A stretch of DNA of 64,000 nt, taken from positions 524,501-588,500 of the forward strand of contig NZ_AP022673.1 of the NCBI RefSeq assembly GCF_013374115.1, given 5' to 3'. Numbering within the stretch: position 1 is the first letter of the stretch; each line of letters starts with the position of its first letter. The DNA comes from Sphingomonas sp. HMP9 (GTDB lineage Bacteria; Pseudomonadota; Alphaproteobacteria; Sphingomonadales; Sphingomonadaceae). The notes below the pieces were generated by a model. The model did no database searches. It was not told the DNA's origin and worked only from the letters and a program-made list of their open reading frames with translations. This document shows positions 20,801 through 26,482 of this stretch, piece by piece. The position numbers were made by a program, and so were the translations under genes.

Positions 20801-21799
20801 ATCGCCAACATGACGCGGACGACCGCCGACGCCGAAGCGGCGCGCCGCTTAGCTGCCGGAACTCCGAAAGCGTTGGTCCAAGCCTACCTGTTCAAGGAGT
20901 ATTACAACGCGGCCGCTGACGAGCGAACCAGTGTAGCGCTACTCGGGCAGGTCATCTTTCTTGGTGACTACGTTTCCGACCCGACGCGCGTTGCCGGCAA
21001 CGGTATCACGGGAGCGGTGCAGGGGATAGATGACGTCCTGCTCGACGACACCGCTGCCGCCGAATACGTACGGCGCTTTGGCGGTAAGGTTAATGCCTTC
21101 GCGCAGTCGAGCCTGACCGACAAGGCCACGACGCTCGGAACGGCGCAAGGATCAGCCACCGCGGCGGCCATCGATGTCGTGGTTTCGCGTGGAGGGTCCG
21201 CACTGGCTGATGCAGCTTTCGTGGGGCGGGCCGCCGCCGCCCCTGGCACCGTGGCGGGCACCTTGCCGACTCGGCCGCGTGCGCTTGGGATAAGCGATGC
21301 CGCCATGCCCGAAGCGGATTTCGGTACAGGTATCTATTTGTCGGCCGACAAGATCACCGAGATCATGAACCTGCCGAAGACACAGCGTCCGGATGCATCG
21401 ACCTATCTTTCGGCTGCCCAGATCGAAGCGCATCTCGCTCCGTTCCGCGGCGGCGCAACGAAGATCAAGTATGGCGCTCCTAAAAGCGTCGAAGGGCCCC
21501 AGGGAGGTACATTCGTCATGTCCACGTTGGAGGCTGACAGCGCGATCGGTCGTGCAGGAGGCGATATCGGTGCTCTGGAGCGAATTCTCGGCTTGGCCCC
21601 GGGAGATCTCGGGACTGCACCTGTACGGGTCGATATTCCCAATCCGGTAAATCTGCGCATACCCAGTGGCCGTGAACTCGGAGCCAACTCCTCGTTCATC
21701 CCTGGTGGTACCACCTCAGGCGGTGTCCGCGAAGCGACGATCGACCCCGTTCCGGTCGGCAGCTATACGGTCACTCCCTTGTTTGGAAAAAAACCATGA
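11870..21799 (+). CDS. Giant TpsA exoprotein, filamentous-haemagglutinin/CdiA-like, with C-terminal toxin candidate
   Basis: 3309 residues. After an extended signal region (to about residue 42, VPARGQ) comes the TPS secretion domain with the hallmark NPYGISCNGCGFVN near residues 156-170. Then more than 2000 residues of beta-helical haemagglutinin-type repeats follow, in which short G-A-L-T-L/D-N-x-G units recur. Around residue 2784 the sequence AAQTETENNDLG resembles the VENN marker that precedes toxin domains of CdiA proteins, here TENN. About 520 residues follow: a Cys-containing helical part (TCRIASPNC, ACLQPGPEC) and a terminal ~165-residue domain with GGTFVM and RIPSGRELGANSSFIPGG. I recall similar ends in polymorphic toxins but cannot name the fold. 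The protein would sit on the cell surface and deliver its tip into neighbouring cells. The start ATG lies 2 bp after tpsB. Confidence 0.88.
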   Translation: MTKLTFAVLRRRMRSASALSPLGGGAGLAALLLVATVPARGQDGGAPNPVVPVPGGATHLEYGANGVPVVKIAAPDARGTSYNRYQAFNVDARGVVLNNSDKIVQSRLAGYIDGNAQLKASGGASLIVNEVVAANPSSLRGYIEVAGKTADLVLANPYGISCNGCGFVNAPRVTLAAAQPLVDGAGALSGFRTATGTIDVSGSGLDATNARLDLFARAVSINAGLYADTVTASLGAGDITRDGDIVVVGQRTAAQPSQPAFALDVAAIGGMYARSIKLIGTERGLGVNVAGDLAGLEQGVTLSFDGRISVPGAITAKTAVAIETAGALDVAGQIYGEGTTMLNGASLTGNGLIGSGGDLTVTTGALSSGGTLAAGLTRDGRVTQAGTLRLDVGGTAALTGRVLARDAVSLTASTIVNHGLASGGTLTLRTATLDNGGGTIDARMALDAQAGAVSNIGGVIQSGGALALTGSSLANDRGAVLALGSGALTLGFTGAIGGSSGQIGGNGDVSVRAGALGIDGVAGSITASKALDLNVDGDFTITGNGLVAGGGATTANVGALGVIEGGLQGGSALTVRAGSVTIGSGGQVSGGSVIADTVGTMTNAGLIASAGRVDLTAATLTNTGTISGNGGASLKAAGVVAQDALVASDGAIDINAGAFTSRGGTVEAGGALGVTAGSVALDRASLTALGSGTLTLASRSALTASGSRIGSNGTVAIGATTLAFTDSRITALGALALDATAGDLAFGSGATIENGGDLTLTATGTLSHTADIVGRGQNLTLRAATIDNRGGVILHLGTGTLALTGTGAIDNSGGRIATNGALSLIAGTFANTGGTLTSAGGAGLTIASDLANENGLIAAGGGLTLRAGATRNARGSFEAAGPLDARLTALDGGTFIATGSAGTLTLDVRDAISGSVLVGATTDGTVTASSLNLASGSRLTAGGMLTVGARDGDIALAGGTLDAAKLALTSARAILTGDGGLIQSTGATTIAADSLTTSGGRVVAGGKLDVNASTLDNRNGLLASGADGATFTVNTLANDRGTLGGDGSVVVTATSVDNGAGTLAAGGDLTLSTAGLVNATGGQIWADRDARVTATGTLANRGSIAAARDLTVKAGALDGGSGVGAGTLAGGRLLDINSGGGTFGRLVAPTALTLGITGDLTNAAGETIATQGALTLNIGGSFTNAGTVQGGTAIGIATGGSIANQASGTIAAPTLTLTAGTTFDNQGLLNGGAVSATAAQIANGGAIFGDSVALSGTGGIVNAGDSAVIATRSGLLSLSSGGDIVNRDGALLYSLGNLVVTGVGEAGRAGSLQNLSSDIQAQGDIAIAATRLLNDRTVFTTEEALVSSRDVETIDNRNRRNRTITQYLETITDTKILADSGQARIIGTNVTIDADSVTNRLSTISAAGNLGVGAAAVTNTAFTGYYTTKQDGVILGQTRSCPFLIGCGDWRTRTTTPLNTVDAQATFTTPSTITAQGTLTIDAVTIDNLVLTPDGSTADIFAASARPGAVTAGGAVNVVTPGAVVAPGGAPGAIAGTAIDPTFGFAVKPPIDRASGGAGSATLDLGGLFQFAGSSSQVLVQADPRFNNYDTFLSSDYFLDKLGYDPSRVQRRLGDGLYEQQLIANQLVALVGAQRLVGYGDNQGQYRALLDAGATFTKTYNLALGVSLSPTQMATLTSDIVLLVETTVQTPSGPQTVLAPRVYLTKAAAGDLTSGGAIIAGRDIQLRASDSLTNAGVIRASASGTLVGGTIVNSGRLDLGSRGIVSASGDLIDRGGAITGGDLTLAAGRDLTLAPVATTRTVATRYYGGRSDQQVSLTTTTTNRGSDIAATGNLDLLAGRTLSVTGASAAAGGNLVASVGQNIAIGSATDSGTAFAIGREGKTLFTQTQTESSNVLSDLRAGGNVTLATPGALAVNGGTITAGRALTVDAGSIGVTGVVDSTQLQRDTQKTSSGFLSSTKTTTAYTGTDQSVVASTLSGDTVALRSAGDTRIAGSNVVADNGVSIAAGGAIDVGTLTATDTELQSTRVKKSGLSIDGGGLFLGVAKNRNDVNTTSVTNTGSLIGSTTGDVTLDAGRALTVTGSQVTGTGLTRLTGESVAIRNATDVTTTDTLNKSSSIGFSVGAQSPVLSGLQGVRDSGRILGNANTNARTSAVTGLAGGLAAYNAADALKDGVTNLAAVGVSFGVSSSKATSNTRDETNVASRIAGNDVAIAARGAGAASTIAVQGSEVTAARNLSLTAPGAITLTSGTETDTVEQQNKSSGFSVGVQLGLSGGVTPNASFNAGKGSASGTDVRHVESVLSAGNAVSIATPDALTLRGAQVIGNRVDVNAGSLAIVSEQDRATYAERQRNLGLSVSADISGAGRKLGGNLTNSSQTGDFASVREQSGIYAGQGGYGITVAGNTKLVGGVIASETAAAQNRLTTGTLTASDIANREQYKASSLSVGGGIGGVGKDGNGKSTAPGTPGSTLPGISTGIGMISATPPVALGASGKQSGTTYSAIAPGAIDITSGDTASRIVAATIGRDTTGSNAGALTQQYDANKREEIALGFAAATQLANQTGTFFANRAAEEQQARLKADEAQGQLARGSDMAGNPLTDAAREQLSRTVVAETDRARNLRDSFGAGSAARVIATAINGAAGSNVTGSFTGLVQSAAANVIQSLAVTQVKSIADSLQNTRGDASVQSETVRAALQAVVGCAGGAAGGGGCGSGATGAATSVVLNYLLTSYADAKPAIDPVTGRPAERALQDQEARKNLVATVVAGVAAGSGLDISTAALAAQTETENNDLGGARTCRIASPNCKGPPIDQYLAKPEVRNLVAMLKLTDAQARACLQPGPECASVANYRRGLIAELSRDGSANPDDVARVQAAGLSELGGITAQAEADRQYMKALRSSDPTLADKLAEQSLAVRTLVYQDVVNNAGDNVVGRLSAGVLGTLFDEDTLADMYLAKKSDAAGERHGAFDEALARFGANATNIANMTRTTADAEAARRLAAGTPKALVQAYLFKEYYNAAADERTSVALLGQVIFLGDYVSDPTRVAGNGITGAVQGIDDVLLDDTAAAEYVRRFGGKVNAFAQSSLTDKATTLGTAQGSATAAAIDVVVSRGGSALADAAFVGRAAAAPGTVAGTLPTRPRALGISDAAMPEADFGTGIYLSADKITEIMNLPKTQRPDASTYLSAAQIEAHLAPFRGGATKIKYGAPKSVEGPQGGTFVMSTLEADSAIGRAGGDIGALERILGLAPGDLGTAPVRVDIPNPVNLRIPSGRELGANSSFIPGGTTSGGVREATIDPVPVGSYTVTPLFGKKP

Positions 21800-22050
21800 A
21801 TGATCTGGTGTTCGATGATTACGGGATTCGGATCATTTCCGAAGACGGCCGAATGGTTGCCGAATATGATAGTGGCGAGTCGGCGGGTTCGCATCTGATC
21901 AGGCATTATATTTCGGACGCTCAGGCTGAGCAGGCGATGCGTAGCGAGCATGACGCATATCTGCTGGCCATATCATTGGAGGGAACGCCCGAGGTTCCTT
22001 CTCCCAACACTGTCGGACCAAATGCGACTATCGTCAGGGATGGCGAGTAG
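21796..22050 (+). CDS. Candidate immunity protein (CdiI-like), 84 aa
   Basis: A small acidic protein without membrane segments whose ATG overlaps the TpsA stop codon by 4 bp (ATGA). In cdiBAI loci the next gene downstream of the exoprotein encodes the immunity protein that binds the toxin domain in the cytoplasm. Position, size and acidity fit that role, but the sequence (starts MNDLVFDDYGIRIISEDGRM) matches no immunity family I recognise. It is followed directly by an IS110 remnant, as is common at the variable end of such loci. The protein could also be a truncated immunity gene. Confidence 0.65.
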   Translation: MNDLVFDDYGIRIISEDGRMVAEYDSGESAGSHLIRHYISDAQAEQAMRSEHDAYLLAISLEGTPEVPSPNTVGPNATIVRDGE

Positions 22051-22209
22051 TTCGAAGACGCCGAGTAGGGGAATTCAGTGTCCCGCCATCGCAAACCAGC
22101 TATGGACAGGACATAATGATGTGACACGCGCTATCTGATGGGGTGGACGCCCTCCGACTGCATCGATGTGCAATAGTGGAGGTGTTGAGCACCACTGAGG
22201 GAGGCGTCC

Positions 22210-22485
22210 GTGCCAGAGGTTACCACAATCGGTCTTGATATCGCTAAGTAGGTTTTTCACGCGCATGGTGCCGACGCGGCCGGCCGGGCGTTTTTAGCCG
22301 CAGCATCACGCGTGGCAAGCTGCTCGACTTCTTCGTAGCGCAGCCACGCTGTCTGGTGGCACTGGAGGCATGTGGCGGCGCGCATCACTGGGCGCGCGAA
22401 CTAACAGCGATGGGCCATGAGGTCCGCTTGATCCCGCCAGCGTACGTGAAACCGTGGGTGAAGCGACATAAAAACGATGCGTTTG
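22210..22485 (+). pseudogene. IS110-family transposase, 5' remnant
   Basis: From GTG at 22210 the frame reads VPEVTTIGLDIAK, then a TAG stop, then VFHAHGADAAGRAF. After a frameshift it continues RGKLLDFFVAQPRCLVALEA, HHWARELTAMGHEVRLIPP and AYVKPWVKRHKNDA. This is the conserved N-terminal (RuvC-like, DEDD) part of IS110 transposases. It carries at least one nonsense codon and one frameshift and stops after KND, before the rest of the catalytic domain. It cannot encode a working transposase. It sits between the candidate immunity gene and the LysR gene. Confidence 0.85.
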
Positions 22486-22569
22486 TCGGTCGGTCTGCGG
22501 CTCTGCGGCAGGCAAGGCGGCGATGAACGCGTGGCCTTCCCCTTCGGAATAACGCCGACTTGCCGGAGG

Positions 22570-23466
22570 TCAGTCTCCTGGTACTGATAGTCCCGCGAGC
22601 AACGACGCGTGTGCGGCGAGCCTGTGCGACACGAACTCGGTGAAGAGCCGCACGCGCTTCGTCTTGCGCGTTTCCCCCTGCGTGAGCAGCCATACCGTGC
22701 CGTACAGATGCAGCTCGGTGCCCGGCACCCGCGCCAACATTGGATCGGCATCGCCGACGAAACACGGCAGCGTCGAAATCCCAAGCCCTTGCCGCACGGC
22801 GGCGATCTGCGCCGCGGCGTCGGTGGTGCGGAAGGGAACTCCCGTTGTTCGAACGTCACCGTCGCTCGCCCAGTCCGGTATCCCGTGGCCACTTATCACG
22901 ATCCACCGGAGGGGATCTGGTACGCCAGCACGCGAAGCGGCCAGTCGGTCGCGCGACATGTAGATCCCACCGTATAGCTCCGGGCCCTTGAGGCCATGCA
23001 GGTTGAGCGGCAGCGTCTTGCGGTCATAGACGACGCGGAGCGCAACGTCGGCCTCCCGATTGGTCAGGTTCGCGAGTTCGCCGGAGGACAGGATCTCCAT
23101 CTCGATCTCGGGATGCAGGCGCGCGAAATCGGCGAAGTCGGGCATCAGCAGGTGGGTCGCGAGGATCGGCGTCAGCGTCACGCGCAGTAGCCCACGCACG
23201 CTCTGGTCGCGGCCCAGGACGCGCGTTTCCAGCTGGTGCGACGACTCCTCCATCTGGTGTGCGAGCTCGACGACCTCCTCGCCCGCCGCCGTCAAGCGGT
23301 AGCCCGAAGGCAGCTTTTCGAACATCTGCGCGCCCAGCCTGTCCTCGAGTTGCGCGATCCGCCGCAGCACAGTGGCATGGTTCACCCCAAGCTGCTTCGC
23401 GGCCGCGCGCACCGATCCCCCGCGCGCGGCGGCGAGAAAGTAGCGAACGTCATCCCAGTCGATCAT
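22570..23466 (-). CDS. LysR-family transcriptional regulator
   Basis: 298 residues: an N-terminal winged helix-turn-helix (DVRYFLAAARGGSVRAAAKQ, LGVNHATVLRRIAQLEDRLG) and a C-terminal effector-binding domain (TPILATHLLMPDFADFARLH). The HTH variant with NHATVLRRI resembles the group that represses or activates adjacent oxidoreductase genes. The start MIDWDDVRYF was preferred because upstream residues are not family-like. It is transcribed away from the SDR gene, a classic arrangement in which the regulator controls the divergent operon, with an inverted repeat in the shared spacer. Confidence 0.9.
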   Translation of the reverse strand: MIDWDDVRYFLAAARGGSVRAAAKQLGVNHATVLRRIAQLEDRLGAQMFEKLPSGYRLTAAGEEVVELAHQMEESSHQLETRVLGRDQSVRGLLRVTLTPILATHLLMPDFADFARLHPEIEMEILSSGELANLTNREADVALRVVYDRKTLPLNLHGLKGPELYGGIYMSRDRLAASRAGVPDPLRWIVISGHGIPDWASDGDVRTTGVPFRTTDAAAQIAAVRQGLGISTLPCFVGDADPMLARVPGTELHLYGTVWLLTQGETRKTKRVRLFTEFVSHRLAAHASLLAGLSVPGD

Positions 23467-23503
23467 GGTGCATCCCCGCGCCGCGTGCCGCGCTTGTTCG
23501 AAT

Positions 23504-23556
23504 TGCGGAATAGCACGTCCCGCGCTGATGTGCGCGTTAGCCGGATAGTTTCCGCA
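23504..23556. promoter_or_regulatory. Inverted repeat between LysR and SDR genes
   Basis: TGCGGAA at 23504-23510 is matched by TTCCGCA at 23550-23556 in the divergent spacer. It could be two half-sites for the neighbouring LysR protein; the 7-bp arms are short, so chance is possible. Confidence 0.35.
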
Positions 23557-23669
23557 CCACCCTTGTGCCCCATTGCCCACTGACCGTCCGACCTCGTCCC
23601 GCCCATCTGAAGGTTCATGGGAGACCAACCCGCCAAAGCCCCGAGATGGCGAAATCAAGGACGAACGAC

Positions 23670-24404
23670 ATGACCCGACTAACTGGAAAGACCGCAGTGA
23701 TCACCGGTGGCGCGAGCGGCATTGGCCTCGCCTCTGCCAAGCGCTTCATCGAGGAAGGCGCCTTCGTCTTCATCTTCGGCCGCCGGCAGGATGTGCTCGA
23801 CGCCGCGGTCGCCGAACTCGGCCCCAACGCCCGCGCCGTTCAGGGTTCGGTGGTCAATGAAACGGATCTCGACCGGCTGTACGCCGCGGTAAAGGCCGAG
23901 CGCGGCACGCTCGATATCGTCTTCGCCAACGCCGGGACGGGCAGCATGGTCAAGCTCGGCGCGATCACCGCCGCGCACATCGACGAAACCTTCGACACCA
24001 ATGTGAAGGGCACGATCCTCACGATCGAGAAGGCGTTGCCGTTAATGGGCGAGGGCGGCTCGATCATCTTGACCGGGTCGAGCGCCGGCACCACCGGCGC
24101 TCCGGCGATGACCACCTACAGCGCGAGCAAGGCAGCCGTCCGCAACCTTGCGCGGACCTGGGTCGAGGACCTCAAGGGCACCGTCATTCGCGTGAACGTG
24201 CTGTCGCCCGGAGCGGTGGCGACCGAACTCGCCGCCGCCGCGCTCGGCGAGGAAGGCCTCAAGGCCTACGGCGCGATGACGGGGTTCCAGCGCATGGGTG
24301 ATCCGGCGGAACTCGGCGCAGCGGCCGCCTTCCTCGCATCGGACGACAGCGGTTTCATGACCGGCAGCGAACTCGCCGTCGACGGCGGCTTGGCGCAGAT
24401 CTGA
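23670..24404 (+). CDS. Short-chain dehydrogenase/reductase (SDR)
   Basis: 244 residues, classical SDR length. The cofactor motif is TGGASGIG (residues 12-19), the NAG motif is FANAGTGS, and the catalytic site is SSAG...YSASK (Ser, Tyr and Lys present). The C-terminal SPGAVATEL and DGGLAQI are typical. It would oxidise or reduce an alcohol/carbonyl with NAD(P). ATG 23670 has AAGGA at good spacing; ATG 23646 in frame is an alternative. First gene of a four-gene plus-strand operon under the divergent LysR regulator. Confidence 0.93.
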   Translation: MTRLTGKTAVITGGASGIGLASAKRFIEEGAFVFIFGRRQDVLDAAVAELGPNARAVQGSVVNETDLDRLYAAVKAERGTLDIVFANAGTGSMVKLGAITAAHIDETFDTNVKGTILTIEKALPLMGEGGSIILTGSSAGTTGAPAMTTYSASKAAVRNLARTWVEDLKGTVIRVNVLSPGAVATELAAAALGEEGLKAYGAMTGFQRMGDPAELGAAAAFLASDDSGFMTGSELAVDGGLAQI

Positions 24405-24506
24405 CGTGCTTACCCGCCCGGTCCGACGATCCGACCGGGTACGCCCCTCGATCACGCCACCGCGATCCTATCCCTCCCCCTAGGGGGTCCTCCACAGGAG
24501 ACTATC

Positions 24507-25097
24507 ATGACCTACGCAATTATCGGCTTCGGCAGTGTCGGCCAGGCGCTCGCGAAAGCCTTCGCCCGAAGCGGCATCGATGTATCGGTCGCAACTACGC
24601 GCGACCCAGAAAGCTTCGCAGCGGATGCGGCTGCGATTGGCCCCGGCGTTATTCCCACGACTCTGGCTGAAGCGGTCAAGGCGGACGTCATCTTCCTGGC
24701 CGTGCGGTTCGAGGCCCACGCGGATGTCGCGAAGGCACTCCCCGACTGGCACGGAAAGACCATCGTCGATGTGACCAACGCTTACGGCGTCGATCTGGGC
24801 GGACAGCCTTCTGCCAAGGTCGTCGCGCAGGCCTTCACCGGCGCCAAGCTGGTCAAGGGCTTCAACCATTTGGTCGCCGGCGTCCTCGAACAAGATCCGG
24901 CTGTCCACGGTGGCAGGCGCGTCGTCTTCCTGGCGAGCGACGATGACAGTGCAACGACAGAGATCGGCGCCCTGGCTGAAAAGCTCGGCTTCGCACCAAT
25001 CAAGCTCGGCGGACTCGCGGAAGGTGGGCTGCTCGTCCAGGCGCGCGGCAACACATGGGGCCAGCTTATCTTCAAAGATCTGATCAAGTTCGACTGA
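24507..25097 (+). CDS. NADPH-dependent F420-reductase-like oxidoreductase
   Basis: 196 residues with an N-terminal Rossmann motif GFGSVGQALAKAFARSG and the family's VKGFNHLVAGVL segment, as in proteins annotated NADP oxidoreductase, coenzyme F420-dependent. In organisms without F420 the natural substrate of such enzymes is unknown. CAGGAG lies 6 nt before the ATG. The gene follows the SDR gene by about 100 bp and precedes the SnoaL gene by 32 bp, so it is probably in the same transcript. Confidence 0.87.
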   Translation: MTYAIIGFGSVGQALAKAFARSGIDVSVATTRDPESFAADAAAIGPGVIPTTLAEAVKADVIFLAVRFEAHADVAKALPDWHGKTIVDVTNAYGVDLGGQPSAKVVAQAFTGAKLVKGFNHLVAGVLEQDPAVHGGRRVVFLASDDDSATTEIGALAEKLGFAPIKLGGLAEGGLLVQARGNTWGQLIFKDLIKFD

Positions 25098-25129
25098 GTG
25101 ACACGGTTGCACGCAATGGAGTAGATTAT

Positions 25130-25558
25130 ATGAGTATCGAAAAGAACATTCAGACCGTGAAGGAATTCTTCGCAAGCATGTCCAGTTCCGATCCGCAGGA
25201 TGTACTAGCATTGGTTGCCGAGGACATCGAATGGATCATTCCTGGCGAAGGCTGGGCGCTGGCCGGCACGCACCGCGGAGCCGCAGGAGTGGCTGCCGTG
25301 CTTCGGCGGGCGTCGCAAGAGATCGAGATGACATACCCCACGCCTCCCGAATTCGTCGCGCAGGGAGATCGGGTTCTGGTCGTCGGCGTTGCTAAAGGGA
25401 AGATTAAGGCCACGAATATGCCGTTCCACGACGAATGGATCTTCGACATCACTGTTCGAGACGGCATGCTGACGAAGATCAGGGAGTATATCGACACGCA
25501 AGCGCTCGCGCGGGCCAGCGCGATGTCGCCGCCCGGAGACGCAGATCGGCGCGCGTAA
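25130..25558 (+). CDS. SnoaL-like/NTF2-fold protein
   Basis: 142 residues with the cone-shaped NTF2/SnoaL layout: an N-terminal helix (VKEFFASMSSSDPQDVLALV), AEDIEWIIPGEGWALAG, and the strand FDITVRDGMLTKIREYIDT. Members are polyketide cyclases, ketosteroid-isomerase-like or limonene-epoxide-hydrolase-like enzymes, and many have no known function. The C-terminal SAMSPPGDADRRA is probably disordered. Third gene of the SDR operon. Confidence 0.85.
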   Translation: MSIEKNIQTVKEFFASMSSSDPQDVLALVAEDIEWIIPGEGWALAGTHRGAAGVAAVLRRASQEIEMTYPTPPEFVAQGDRVLVVGVAKGKIKATNMPFHDEWIFDITVRDGMLTKIREYIDTQALARASAMSPPGDADRRA

Positions 25559-25603
25559 CAATCGCGACGCCCTTCTCCATCGACGGTCTTAACGGAGGTT
25601 CCA

Positions 25604-26236
25604 ATGTACGATCAATCGAAGCAGTCCGCATTAATCCGGTTCGCACGCGTCGAGGCGGGCTCAACCGTCATCGACGTGTACCCTGGCGACGGCGACTGGA
25701 CGCGCCTGTTCTCCGAAGCCGTGGGACCCGATGGGCGGGTCTTCGGCTTCGTGCCGACCGAAATCCTCGACCTGAAGAACGATCAGGTCGACCTGATCCG
25801 GACGCTCGCGAACGAACCGGGGCGTCGGAATGTCGAAGGCGTCTCGGCGGACATCGTTGCGATGCCGGAGGCCACGCAAACGGCGGACGTGGTGTGGATG
25901 CACCTTTTCTACCACGATCTCCACACCACACTGATCCAGACGAGGGGCGCGACCGCGGCTGCGTTCAATCGAGCCGTCTTCGAGCGGCTGAGGCCCGGTG
26001 GGTTCTATGTCATTGTCGATCACGCTGCCGGCGCCGGGACGGGCACGAGCGACACCCAGTCGCTGCACCGGATCGACCCCGCGTCCGTTCGCCAAGAGGT
26101 GGAGGCGGCCGGACTCGTCCTCGACGCGGAAAGTACTATGCTCGCGAACAATGACGATCGGCACTCGACCAAGGTGTTCGATCCCTCGATCAAGGGCGAA
26201 ACCGATCGCTTCGCTTATCGGTTCGTGAAGCCGTGA
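25604..26236 (+). CDS. Class I SAM-dependent methyltransferase-like protein
   Basis: 210 residues. The SAM-binding region begins VEAGSTVIDVYPGDGDWTRL, a variant of motif I (VxDxxxGxG), then GPDGRVFGFVP, and motif IV-VI-like RLRPGGFYVIVDHAAG. This resembles the predicted methyltransferases with a conserved HxxD-rich middle (HLFYHDLHTT). ACGGAGG lies before the ATG. It is the last gene of the SDR operon; a strong terminator follows 40 bp later. The substrate cannot be inferred. Confidence 0.85.
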   Translation: MYDQSKQSALIRFARVEAGSTVIDVYPGDGDWTRLFSEAVGPDGRVFGFVPTEILDLKNDQVDLIRTLANEPGRRNVEGVSADIVAMPEATQTADVVWMHLFYHDLHTTLIQTRGATAAAFNRAVFERLRPGGFYVIVDHAAGAGTGTSDTQSLHRIDPASVRQEVEAAGLVLDAESTMLANNDDRHSTKVFDPSIKGETDRFAYRFVKP

Positions 26237-26275
26237 CAACTTCCGACGCAATCAGTCGCTCAAGAAGCGCGCCAG

Positions 26276-26309
26276 AGTGGCGGCATTGTTCAACACCCGC
26301 CACTTTTTT
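26276..26309 (+). terminator. Rho-independent terminator of the SDR operon
   Basis: AGTGGCGG (26276-26283) pairs with CCGCCACT (26297-26304) around a 13-nt loop, and the right arm runs into TTTTTT. It lies 40 bp after the methyltransferase stop codon. Confidence 0.85.
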
Positions 26310-26482
26310 GGGTCCGTGGAACGGGCGCTGTGCCATTCCGCCCGGCCGACGTTGCATGTGGGAGCGACTATTCCAGGCCGAGGTGAAGCTGAACAAATGG
26401 TAGGTTTTGGGAAGCGCTAGAGGCCCGAGGAATATCCTGAACTGGACCTTGGCGGCCATATCGTGGAACGCGCGTGCAAAGG

